A stretch of DNA of 64,000 nucleotides from Plumapathes pennacea (lineage: Eukaryota; Cnidaria; Anthozoa; Antipatharia; Myriopathidae), in the NCBI GenBank assembly GCA_964036295.1, contig OZ038465.1, positions 21,014,331 to 21,078,330 on the forward strand. Direction: 5' to 3'. This document shows, one piece after another, positions 55,128-64,000 of the stretch; within the stretch, counting starts at the first letter, position 1, and each line of letters starts with the position of its first letter. The position numbers were made by a program, and so were the translations under genes. The notes under the pieces were generated by a model, which did no database searches, was not told where the DNA came from, and saw nothing but the letters and a program-made list of their open reading frames with translations.

Positions 55128-57142
55128 TTACTGGCTGTCAAGAAGGAATAACTTATAATCTTTTTTGAAGGTTCTTTTAGATGAGGTTTTAATTTCAAGA
55201 GGGATTTTTTCCCATATCCTTGAGGCAAGAGACTTGAATCTGGATAAGCCATAGTTTGTTCTGGAAGCTGGTCTGTATAGATTGCTGTTTGAGGCATATC
55301 TAGTGTTGTAGTTGTGGATTTCAGAAGCAGATGGAATTAGTTCTATAAAGGGTTCTGGAATATTTGTATTGTCATATTTGATTCTATAAATAAGGATAGA
55401 GATTTTAAACTGGGGTTATTCTTGAAATTTTGAAAATATCTGGTACTATTCCTGTTGTAATTGATTCATTATATATTTTAGTAAAAGGAATTGAGAGGGG
55501 GGCACTTGCTAATTTAATAAATTTATTAGGTATGTTAATATAAGCCTTGTCCTCTTTCAAGTTAGCAAATAGAGCAAGCACTTGAGATTCGGTCACTAGG
55601 GACAAGATAAAGCTAGAAGAGGGAGATTTATTTATATACTGAGTAGGCTCCTTTGTTGTTTGGTTACATTTTATCTTGCTTGCCAGGTTTGGGCCTACAT
55701 TTGCAAAAAAGTTATTGAATTGGTCAGCTATGTCAGCCACATCAGTATAGGTCTTATTGTCATAGGTGATTCTAGTAGGGAGGGACTGTCCCTTAGTTTT
55801 TCTTTTGATCAGATTACCTACAAGCTTCCAAGTTGATTTGAGGTTGTCCTTATATCTTAAGAATTGAGAACAATAATAGCCAGTCTTACTTTTATTTTTT
55901 AAATGTGTTAGTGTATTTGCATACTTTTTGTATATCTTAATTTTATCAGGGTTCTTACTGAGAAAATGTGTATGGTACATTTTTTGTTTTCTTTTGATAG
56001 ATTTGAGAATTCCAGCTGTGAGCCATGGTCTATTTAATTGTCTTTGCTTACTTCGATTGGCCTGTTTTATAGGAGCATGCTTATTAACAATATTATTTAT
56101 AACAGTAATAGCATCATTAGTTTTCTCATTCAAGTTTTTAGTAGGTAAGAGGATTTCATCCCAGTCTATAGAATTTATATCACCTAAAAATTGCTTATCG
56201 TTGAATTTAGAATAATCTCTATAGAAACGTGTGTTAGTAGTTTTGTTGATTTGTGATTTTAGAATACAGAGCACTGGTAAATGGTCAGACGGATCTGCAG
56301 TTATTATTCCTGATATAATTTGGGAAATGGGTGCATTAGTATATATATGGTCAATAAGGGTTGAAGTATGATCGGTTATTCTAGTAGGTTTGGTTATAAT
56401 AGGGAGGAGACCATTAGTATAGAGCATATCAATATATTCTTCAGTTGGAGAGTGTGTATTAATCTTTAAAAAATCAATGTTCATATCCCCAAAGATATAA
56501 ATTTGATATTTAGGATTTAAGACTTTAATTATATTATTTAATTGGGTAGTGAATTCGGAGGTTATACGTAGGGTGTCTATATATACAGCCAAGTATTATT
56601 GGTTTTTTATTTTTGCCATTATCAATTTGGGCCCAGCAAGATTCAACTAAGTTCATATCAAATTTTATATCAGGTCTGGGGATAGTTTTTAAGCTGTTAT
56701 TTATATACAGAGCAGCCCCACCAGCGTTTGTCGGAGAATCAGTATGATAAAAGTTATAGGATTCTATATCAACATTAGCTACTGAAAATTCATTTAACTT
56801 TGTTTCAGTAACCCCTATTATATCAGGTTTGGAATCTAGCGTGCAGAGCATTTCTTCAATTAAATTAAAATTTTTAGACAAGCTTCTAATATTGCAGTGG
56901 AGAATAGTAAAGGTAGGAGAGCCATACTCGTTAATTACTTTGTTTACTTTAGAGATTGAGAGATAGTCGGAACGGGGAGTTGATAACATTAAGTCAGGGT
57001 CACCTTCGTCAGATTTGTCGGGGTTAGAAAATAGGTCATAGAGATCAAAATCACTATTTAATCTACCAGACCAGCTGCCAGGTAAATTGTCGGATGATGA
57101 ATAAAAGGGTACATTACTTACGGTTTCCTGATTGTCAGCCAT
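55128..57142 (-). pseudogene. LINE ORF2: APE-type endonuclease, linker, truncated RT
   Basis: The ATG at 57142 opens an endonuclease: FTILHCNIRSLSKNF, VTETKLNE, GGAALYINN, then (after a one-base frameshift near 56565) IYIFGDMNIDF, DHIYTN and DPSDHLPV. These are the Asn, Glu, Asp and SDH motifs of the exonuclease-endonuclease-phosphatase fold. A lysine-rich linker follows (LNRPWLTAGILKSIKRKQK), then the start of the RT (PNKFIKLASAPLSIPFTKIY). The frame breaks at ITPV near 55405, and after roughly 20 codons the sequence is already the extreme C-terminus, so RT motifs 1-7 including YxDD are missing. Confidence 0.85.
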
Positions 57143-57155
57143 GTTGAATGTACAG

Positions 57156-57967
57156 TTAGGTTTGTGCTAGGTAGTCCAGATACTCCTCAAACTTCTCGAA
57201 CGTTACGAAGCAGTGAGCGCGCGAGGTGTCAGTTTCTCTTAACATAATTTTACCGTTCACAGTCCATAAGTATTTATAGTTCTTATCTCGCTTGAAGTCC
57301 AATATCTTGCCAAATAGTCTCTTTCTGTACGGAGTTAGACTTTCATTTACGTGTATTGCAGCTTTATGACTAATGACAGAAGATTCCTGCTGTGCACGAC
57401 TGTAGGGAGATCCTTAGTACGTTTCGTCCGCAGCTTGCCCCTCTTCTTGTAGATTTCATCTCGCTTCGCACGTCTCGTGAACTTTACAATTAGCCGGTCT
57501 TGGGTCTTCTTGGTTGGTGGCAGTCTGTGAGCCACAGATATATTACTCTCCTCAAGCTGTACATCAATAAGACTTGCCATTTCGACCACAAGCTTCACTG
57601 GGTCGTCATTTGGGACGATTGGTATGCCAGTTATTTCGAGCGAGTCTCGCCGTGAATATTGTTCTACTTCGTCGAGGTGGACCTCGATGCCGTAACTTTC
57701 ATCTCTTCCTTTCTCCACATCTGCCTCAATTTCTTTGATTCGCCTTTCAGTAGTTTCAGCCTGCATTTTCACACCCTGGATAGTCGTCAGGACCGTGTCG
57801 TACTTATTAGATAGGAAATTTTGTGAAGTTTCAATGTCATCAAGCCTCTTGTGAATGGCCGCCATGTCTTCTTTCAAGCCTTTGATTTCGCCAGAAATTT
57901 ACCTCTTGACATCGATAATGAATTCCGTTTTCCAAATATTACGAAGATCTTCTTTAGTTAGAGCCAT
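57156..57967 (-). pseudogene. LINE ORF1: coiled coil and RNA-binding domain
   Basis: Starts MALTKEDLRNIWK at 57967, has an in-frame TAA near 57901, then a coiled coil (MAAIHKRLDDIETSQNF, ERRIKEIEADVEKG), the RRM-like part (YSRRDSLEITGIP, ISVAHRLP, LIVKFTRRAKRDEIYKKR) and, after a frameshift near 57365, RKRLFGKILDFKR and AHCFVTFEKFEEYL to TAA 57158-57156. This is the transposase-22/L1-ORF1-type layout of an RNA chaperone. Confidence 0.8.
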
Positions 57968-58072
57968 TCCTATGGTTTTTTTGTAATTTCTTGCACATTC
58001 GACAGATTTGTTAGTACATTTCCCACTGCAGTGGTCAACGCGTTCGCGCCCTCCTGCACTTACCAAAAGCAG

Positions 58073-58267
58073 TCAAGCAGTCGTGGTTGTTTTGCATTTT
58101 GCAAGGCGTTGATCTCCTCTGCCTGCAGAATTTTCAGATTCTTCATTCGCTGAGTTGTTGTTTCGCTGCTTCTGCAAATGTCCATCGCTCGCTGCAGTGA
58201 GTTTTCTCTCTAGAAGAAGCTTTCTTGTTGAATCGTCCATAATTCCTAATACAAGGCGATCTGACAA
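58073..58267 (-). pseudogene. Gag fragment, Ty3/gypsy element 1
   Basis: DRLVLGIMDDSTRKLLLERK is the capsid-region motif (RDRLVxGI...RxxLL) of Mag-like gag proteins. It is preceded by sequence without the usual N-terminal half and followed by a short unrelated tail and stop. Confidence 0.65.
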
Positions 58268-58384
58268 TAGGGAGTCATGTAAACAAACGCAGAAACTAAA
58301 TGTTTGTGCCAGCGTTCGTGCAGTTCCTGCAGCTTACCTGCTGCCTGCAGATGTTGGTTCTTCATTAGACATTGCTCTGTTTTA

Positions 58385-58402
58385 ATCCCACTGCTGACAC
58401 CA
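58385..58402 (-). promoter_or_regulatory. Primer binding site of Ty3/gypsy element 1
   Basis: TGGTGTCAGCAGTGGGAT directly follows the 5' LTR on the - strand, the position and TGG start of a tRNA-complementary site. The tRNA species was not assigned. Confidence 0.8.
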
Positions 58403-58548
58403 TGTATTGTGGGGCAAATAAGGCGACGACGAGTGAGATAAAGTGCTTTAATCCCTCAAGTCTCCCTGGTCTCTCTCACTACTTAGCACGTGAGTTTCTC
58501 TCTCTAGCCTTGCTCTCAGTCCCTTGTACAATATTAACTATCCTAACA
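58403..58548 (-). repeat. 5' LTR of Ty3/gypsy element 1
   Basis: Pairs with 51503-51648; contains cactttatctcactcgtcgt on the - strand. Confidence 0.88.
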
Positions 58549-58631
58549 GTTAGTGGACAACAATAATAGTAGTAGTTAATAATAGTTTAAAATAACGCTT
58601 AAGAGTTGGACTTCATAAGCGTGTACCACTT

Positions 58632-60850
58632 TGTTAAGAATACCAAACAAAGTATACAATATTATATTTGAGAAATGGATCAGAGGATATGATTAAGGTG
58701 TTATCTCATTTTAGTAATAAGTTTTATTACTAGAAAATATTTAATAATAGTTAAAAATAAAGGATATTTTTTCGGTTTTTTAAACATTGTTCTTAGTGTA
58801 TAAAGGTGACAAGTCGAGGGCAGAATAAGAGCTTCTGGTCAGCTTGGGACTGGGAAATTTACTTGGACGACTTGCATTGTTGGACTGTGAGTCCCTGCTA
58901 CAACCATTCTGTTCTTTATATGTCAAATTTACTGTTAGTAGTGTTTGAGCGCAGTCGGTGCCGGGTGTAAGAGTGAAGTTGTCTGACAGTTGCACTTTTG
59001 TTTTTCAATAGTTGCTATTCATCACTAGTACAGCTGGTACTTGGTGATAGCTGGGAGGAAGTAAGTCAGGGTCTGGTCTTCTATTTCAGCAGCTCATATT
59101 TTGCGTGATGTACAGTTAGCAATTGGGTGATAGTAGTGAACAAGGTCTCTCAAAGAGTGTTCACTTGGTATTGGAGTGATTACCATTCATAAGCTACTGT
59201 ATTTTATGGAGTTCATGCTGAAAGTTAACAGTAAAAGTGGATTGTCAAATAAGTTTCTTGGTCTGCGTCTGTTCATATGTGCTCATGAGTCATACGTGGT
59301 ACATTTTTTAACTTAAACAAAGTGTACATTATAATGTTTTAGAAATGGATCAGATGTTATAAATAAGAAGTAATATAAATTTAGTAATTAATGTTATTAG
59401 TAGAAATTAATAGTAATAGATAAAAAATAAATAACAGCAACAGTTACATGTTGATAAGTTAAACAAAGTATACAATATTATATTTTGAGAAATGGGACAG
59501 AGGTTATGATTAAGATGTTATATTTTAGTAATTAGTTTTATTAGTAAAAACTATTTAATAATAGTTAGAAAGATAAAAGTAGTTCGGCTTTTTAAATATG
59601 TTCTTAGTGTATAAAGGTGGCAATTTGAGGGCAGAATGAAAGATTCTGGCCAGCTTGGGTTTGTGAAATTTATTTGGACGACTTGCATTGTTGGACTGAG
59701 TCCCTGCTACAACCGTTCTGTTGTTTATATGTCAAATTTCCTCTTAGTAGTGTATGAGCGCAGTCGGTGCTGGGTGTAGGAGTTAAGAAGTTGCCTGACA
59801 TAGTTGCACTTTTGTTTTTGAATGGTTCCCATTCATCACTAGTACAGCTGGTACTTGGTGATAGCTGGGGACATGTAAGTCAGAGTCTGGTCTTCTTCTA
59901 TTTCAGCAGCTCATATTTTGCTTAATGTACAGTGAGCATTTGGGTGATGGTAGTGAACAAGGTCTCTCAAAGAGTGTTCACTTGGTATTGGAGTGATTAC
60001 CATTCATAAGCTACTGTACTTTATGGAGTTAATGCTGAAAATTAACAGTAAAGGTGGATTGTCAAATAAGTTTCCTGGTCTGCGTCTGTTCATATGTGCT
60101 CACGAGTCATACGTGCTACATTTTTTAAGTTAAACAAAGTGTACATTATAATATTTTATAAATGGACCAGATGTTATAAATAAGAAGTAATATGTATTTA
60201 GTAATTAATGTTATTAGTAGAATTTAATAGTAATAGAGAAAAAAAATAATAGCAACAGTTACATGTTGGTAAGTTAAACAAAGTATACAATGTTATATTT
60301 GAGAAATGGGTCAGAGGATATGATTAAGATGTTATCTCATTTTAGTAATATGTTTTGTTAGAAAATATTTAATGATAGTTAGAAAAAAATAAAAAATAGT
60401 TGTTCGGTTTTTTAAACATTGTTCTTAGTGTATAAGGGTGACAAGTCGAGGGCAGAATGAAAGCTTCTGGTCAGCTTGGGACTGGGAAATTTACTTGGAC
60501 GACTTGCATTGTTGGACTGTGAATCCCTGCTACAACTGTTCTGTTTTTTATATGACAAATTTCCTGTTAGTAGTGTTTGAGCGCAGTCGGTGCCAGGCGT
60601 AAGAATGAAGAAGTTGTCTGACATAGTTGCACTTTTGTTTTTGAATGGTTCCTATTCATCACTAGTACAGCTGGTACTTGGTGAGAGCTGGGGACATGTA
60701 AGTCAGAGTCTGGTCCTCCATTTGAGCAGCTCATATTTTGCGTGATGTACAGTGAGCAATTGGGTGATAGTAGTGAACAAGGTCTCTCAAAGAGTGTTCA
60801 TTTGGTATTGGAGTGATTACCATTCATAAGCTACTGTACTTTATGGAGTA
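58632..60850. repeat. Tandem repeat, period about 815 bp, 2.7 copies, carrying a conserved short ORF
   Basis: The phrase aacattgttcttagtgtata lies at about 58783, 59600 (variant) and 60414, giving periods of 814-817. On the - strand, copies 1 and 3 keep a 70-codon frame (58995-58780 and 60624-60412) reading TPGTDCAQTLLT, ASRPSKFPSPKLTRS, ALDLSPLYTKNNV; copy 2 has it frameshifted. The array is cut at 60850 by the second Ty3/gypsy element. Parts of the unit also flank element 1 on its left (51420-51502). Confidence 0.85.
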
Positions 60851-60966
60851 TGTAGCGTTTTATACTTCTGCTATATATCAACTTTATTGAGAACTCCCAA
60901 CCGGCGTGACCTGGTTCACTCAAGGTAAAGCCCCGTGAACGGAAGTTATCATCGGATATTGTCACA
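60851..60966 (-). repeat. 3' LTR of Ty3/gypsy element 2 (116 bp)
   Basis: On the - strand it starts TGTGACAATATCCG and ends CGCTACA, with AATAAA at 60888-60883 inside. Its partner LTR is outside the window. It abuts the 815-bp array exactly at 60850. Confidence 0.8.
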
Positions 60967-60981
60967 TCCCCCTTTCCTTAT
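60967..60981 (-). promoter_or_regulatory. Polypurine tract of Ty3/gypsy element 2
   Basis: AAGGAAAGGGGGA immediately before the LTR on the - strand. Confidence 0.78.
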
Positions 60982-61100
60982 GGGACAAAACGAAACGAAA
61001 CAAACTTTTAAATCGTTAGTGGTTTTTTTTTGGGGGGGGGGGGAGTAGAAAAAAATATCAACAACTGGTACAGGGCATCTCTGTTGTATAACTGGAACGT

Positions 61101-61841
61101 TTATGTCTCATAGTCCTGTAGATACTGGGGCCTCCTAATGGTATGTCCACTGGCTCTCATGCTCTCTGTGGCTCCATCTTGAATTTCCTTTTTTGAGGCA
61201 GGGTTGTCTGGTGGATCAGCTTCCATCGTGTCAGGCTCCGTACTGGGTGGGGTTGGATTGTGTTTCCTGTGAGTCACAGGGCTTGGTGGCGTGGGTACTG
61301 TTGGTACAGGAGTTGTCTTGGTTTCTTGGCCTTCCTCCTTGAGGGGTGCCTTGAGAGGTGATGTACCCTGCCTTTGTTCTGGTTCGTCTGGCACTTCCTT
61401 TGTGAGTCTGGGATGTCTCTGATTGCATTGTAGACTTCTTCCTTCGTCTGTGCACAGTTCGTATGACCTTATGTTTACCTTGTCTTCTACTGTGGCCCTC
61501 ATGCAGGGTTTGTGTTGCTCTGTGGGTTTTAAGGGCGTGATGCGGACGAGGTCTCCCATTTGTAGCTTGCTGAGCTCTTTGGACCCTGCGTTGTAGTACT
61601 TGGCCTGTCTTGCCTTCTGACACTGCAGTTGTTGCTTTGTGTTCTTTGGAACTGCAGACTTCAACAGATTGGCTGCTGTTGGTAGTGATGTTCTTTTCCT
61701 GCGGCTGAATAGTCGTTGCACTGGTGAGGTGTCTAGGCCTTTGGTGCAAGTGTTGCGCCTGTCCAAGATGGCTAAGTAGGGGTCTTTGGAGTGAGTAGCC
61801 TTTCTTATCAGTTGCTTGGCAGTCTTCACTGCATTCTCCAC
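61101..61841 (-). pseudogene. Integrase C-terminus/3' ORF of Ty3/gypsy element 2
   Basis: Opens ENAVKTAKQLIRKATHS, the third catalytic Glu (KVENAV) with its helix, then RRTSLPTAANLL, QKARQAKYYN and QMGDLVRI, the GPY/F-like barrel region, and a proline-rich tail. An in-frame stop and the NNGPP change separate it from the upstream pol frame. The third DDE residue is therefore intact even though the second is not. Confidence 0.8.
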
Positions 61842-61928
61842 TTTCCCATTTGACCTTGGGTACCCTGGAGAGCTTGTGATGTGCTTGAAGTTGTAGGACT
61901 GAGCAAACTTTTTAAAAGCGTGAGAGTT

Positions 61929-63973
61929 TTAGGGTGGCCCGTTGTTTGAGGTAAACTGAAGTGGCAGTCCATTTCTTGCAAGGTGTTGTTTGAGCTCTCC
62001 GATTAAGTCTTTGGCTGTCTTGGTTGTCAGTCGATCCACTTTGAAGAAGCTAGAGTAGTAATCCACTGTTACGTCAATCTCCATCATGTCACACACAATC
62101 TTTTCCCAGGGTCTTGTCTGGATTTCATGGCTGATTAGCGGCTCTTTGGGTTGGTCTCTAGGGTACAAGTTGCACACTTGGCACATGGATATGAATTCTG
62201 TCAGTTCTTTGTTCATGCCTGGCCAGTAGATTCTCTCGCGTGCCCGTCTCAAACACCCTTGTATTCCTATGTGGCTTGCATGGATCTTGCTTTTGAGGGA
62301 AGGTCTCATGCTCTGGGGAACTACCAGGCGCTCGCCTTTGAAGACCAGTCGGTTCTGTAGTGACATCTCATCTCTGAAGGGATAATAGTCTCTAAGATCT
62401 TCTGGCACCTGATTCCTTGTGTCTGGCCATCCTTGTATGATGGTACTTTGCAGTCTTTTCATGCTCGGGTCTGCTTCGGTGGCTTGTTTGATTGCTTCCA
62501 ACGTCTCTTCTGTTACTGCCAGATCATGTAGCATGTTGATGTGTTCCACCTCTTTCTCTGCCTCTCCGCGTGAGTCTTCCAGCAGCCAAACGTCCTCCCT
62601 GTCTTCTATGTGTCTGGTAGTGTGGGGTAGGTAGGCTTGACTCAACGTATCTGCCAGGTACATGTGTACCCCTTTTTTGTACTGCACTTCTAAGTCGAAT
62701 TTTTGCAGTCGCAGCATCATTCGTTGTAGACACTTTGGATCATTGAGGATGCTCTTCAGGATGCTTTGCAAAGGTTTGTGGTCTGACTCGACCCTAACCT
62801 TGCATCTGTAGACATACTGCTCAAAATGTTCCACACCAAATACAATCACCAGCATCTCCTCTATTTGGGCGTATTGCTGTTTGGTTTCTGTGAGTGACCA
62901 GGACGCATAGGCCACAGGTTGGCCTCCTTGGTGAAGGCAGGCACCCAGGCCTTTCTGTGATGCATCGCACTGCAACTCACCAGCCTGGTGGGGGTCAAAG
63001 TACTTTAGGACTGGGGATGTGGTAATTGCACTCTTGATGAGTTCAAGACACCAGCCCACAACTTCCTCCCTCCACTGGAACATGTTGTCCTCCTTGATGA
63101 GGTCTCTCAGGGGTGATGTAAGATCAGCCAGGTTTGGGGCAAACTTTTGTAGGTAGTTCACAGTGCCCAGCAACCGTCTGACACCCTGCTTATTAGCAGG
63201 AGCTGGCATTTGTTTGATGGCTTCCACCTTGGACGGATCTGGTTTGAGACCATCAGAGGACATCACATGGCCCTTGAAAGCAACCTCTGTAAGTCTGAAC
63301 TTTAGCTTGTCTTTGTTAAGCTTAATGTTCTCTCTGCATCTGTCCAGTACAGCCCTCATGTTTGTGTCATGGTCTGCGTTTCTCCCTCTCCAAAAACTAG
63401 TATGTCATCGAAAATGGCTTTGATTCCCTTCAGACCCTCAAGAGCACTGTCCAGTCGCCTCTAGAATTCCTCGGGGGCAGGAGATATACCGAATGGCATT
63501 TGCTTCCACCGGTAGTGCCCCCAGGGTGTTGCAAATGTCATTCGGTAGCTGCTTTCAGTGTCCAGAGGAATGTGCCAGAACCCGTTTTTGGCATCCCTGA
63601 TGCTGAATACCTTCGCCTTGGCCAGCTGAGGTAGGAGATCCTCCATGACTGGCAGCAGATAGCGATTCCGTTGTAGAGCCTTGTTGAGGGGCTTCAGGTC
63701 AATACAAAGCCTTATCTTTCCATTGCTCTTTCATACAACCACCATTGCAGAGATCCAGCTGGTTGGCACGTTCACAGTGGCCAACACATCCAGCTGGACC
63801 AGTCGGTCAATTTCTTCCTGGAGTGGCTTCTGGACTGTTAGTGGCACCTTGTGGACCGGTAGTTGGACAGGTGGGATAGTGCTGTCCACTCGCAGATAGA
63901 GTTCCTCCTCGAAGGTGCCTTCACCAGTGAAGACATCCTTGTATGCTGAAATTAGGTCGGCCTGTGTGGGCAC
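61929..63973 (-). pseudogene. Pol polyprotein of Ty3/gypsy element 2 (RT, RNase H, integrase), broken
   Basis: RT: LQEEIDRLVQLDVLATV...WISAMVVV, TGA, KIRLCIDLKPLNKAL, VFSIRDAKNGFWHIPLD, MPFGISPAPEEF, TAG, then IFDDILVFG (the xxDD catalytic loop) and, after a frameshift near 63360, GHVMSSDGLKPDPSKVEAI. RNase H: LQCDASQKGLGACL, VESDHKPL. Integrase: IHASHIGIQGCLRRAR, YWPGMN, CQVCN, RPWEKIVCDM, VDYYSSFFKVD, then TSNNGPP and a stop: the second DDE Asp is Asn. It starts outside the window. At least two stops, one frameshift and one catalytic change make it non-functional. Confidence 0.9.
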
Positions 63974-64000
63974 TGTTGAGGGCTGAGGGTCCTAGGACAT

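Larger units (their letters stand above)
54611..58060 (-). mobile_element. CR1/L2-like LINE, two ORFs, most of RT deleted, (CATT)n tail
   Basis: Its 3' end is a (CATT)n microsatellite on + (54611-54636). ORF1 (57967-57156) and ORF2 (from 57142) are separated by 13 bp. ORF2 ends with a C-terminal segment at about 55330-55128 (YNTRYASNSNLYRPASRTNY, then IWEKIPLEIK). The RT core between ITPV and this tail is absent. The 5' border near 58060 is approximate and lies next to gag of the surrounding element. Confidence 0.85.
51503..58548 (-). mobile_element. Ty3/gypsy LTR retrotransposon, degraded and broken by nested insertions
   Basis: It is bounded by two 146-bp LTRs that begin TGTTAGGATAG and end in TACA on the - strand. 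A primer binding site follows the 5' LTR and a purine tract precedes the 3' LTR, as expected. Visible contents in element order: gag fragment, [LINE insertion], integrase zinc-binding and core part 1, [1.4-kb insertion], core part 2, C-terminal ORF. Protease, RT and RNase H are missing. The flanks match the 815-bp repeat family on both sides. A clean 5-bp target duplication is not evident (tctag and gttag). Confidence 0.85.
60851..64000 (-). mobile_element. Ty3/gypsy LTR retrotransposon 2, 3' half, runs off the window
   Basis: In element order: RT (from the window edge), RNase H, H2C2 integrase finger, integrase core, C-terminal ORF, purine tract, 3' LTR. It is a different subfamily from element 1 (LTR and pol differ). 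Confidence 0.88.

Noticed and set aside
58403-58548. Clean 5-bp target duplication for Ty3/gypsy 1
   Set aside because: Flanks read gttag and tctag, only partly alike, so it is not claimed.
1-64000. CRISPR arrays, operons, ribosomal RNA genes or prokaryotic origins
   Set aside because: No regularly spaced identical short repeats with unique spacers; the gene structure is spliced and eukaryotic. The tandem arrays here have no spacers.

Overview
This is nuclear DNA of an animal, most likely a cnidarian such as an anthozoan coral or anemone; the lineage is an inference. The evidence is spliced genes with GT-AG introns, one full alpha-L-iduronidase gene that aligns exon by exon with the animal enzyme, the end of a formin gene, and a very dense and varied load of eukaryotic transposons. 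There are no operons, CRISPR arrays or prokaryotic features. Roughly 85-90 percent of the window is non-coding or transposon-derived.

Host genes lie in the first 27 kb. On the + strand (1-3352) are the last three exons of a formin: the end of the FH2 domain, a coiled coil and an unusually long proline-rich tail carrying several tyrosine motifs. At 8104-8439 (+) is a small intronless-looking gene for a two-pass membrane protein that I do not recognise. On the - strand, 9480-26513 is a complete ten-exon lysosomal alpha-L-iduronidase gene (IDUA, 638 codons plus stop, both catalytic glutamates present). Its introns hold LINE, MITE and Helitron-like insertions, and its last exon lies 6.3 kb beyond the ninth.

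From 27 kb to 51 kb no convincing host gene is visible, apart from one exon-like segment at 44303-44484. This part holds a broken Myb/SANT-like gene; a Helitron/Helentron-like family whose copies share a 5' hairpin and a 3' hairpin ending CTAG before T; a broken cysteine-protease-like ORF that fits an autonomous relative of that family; a dead PIF/Harbinger transposase; many palindromic MITEs; a Mutator-like foldback element with a perfect 9-bp target duplication and a 31-bp satellite inside; a 50-bp tandem array; and a Penelope-like element with a decayed hammerhead-ribozyme-like motif.

From 51 kb to the end the layout is nested. A Ty3/gypsy element with two 146-bp LTRs (51503-58548, - strand) is broken by a 1.4-kb insertion inside its integrase and by an almost full-length CR1/L2-like LINE that has itself lost most of its reverse transcriptase. 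This element sits in an approximately 815-bp tandem repeat, which is cut at 60851 by a second Ty3/gypsy element running off the right edge. All transposon proteins seen here are broken or lack catalytic residues, so no autonomous element is intact in this window.
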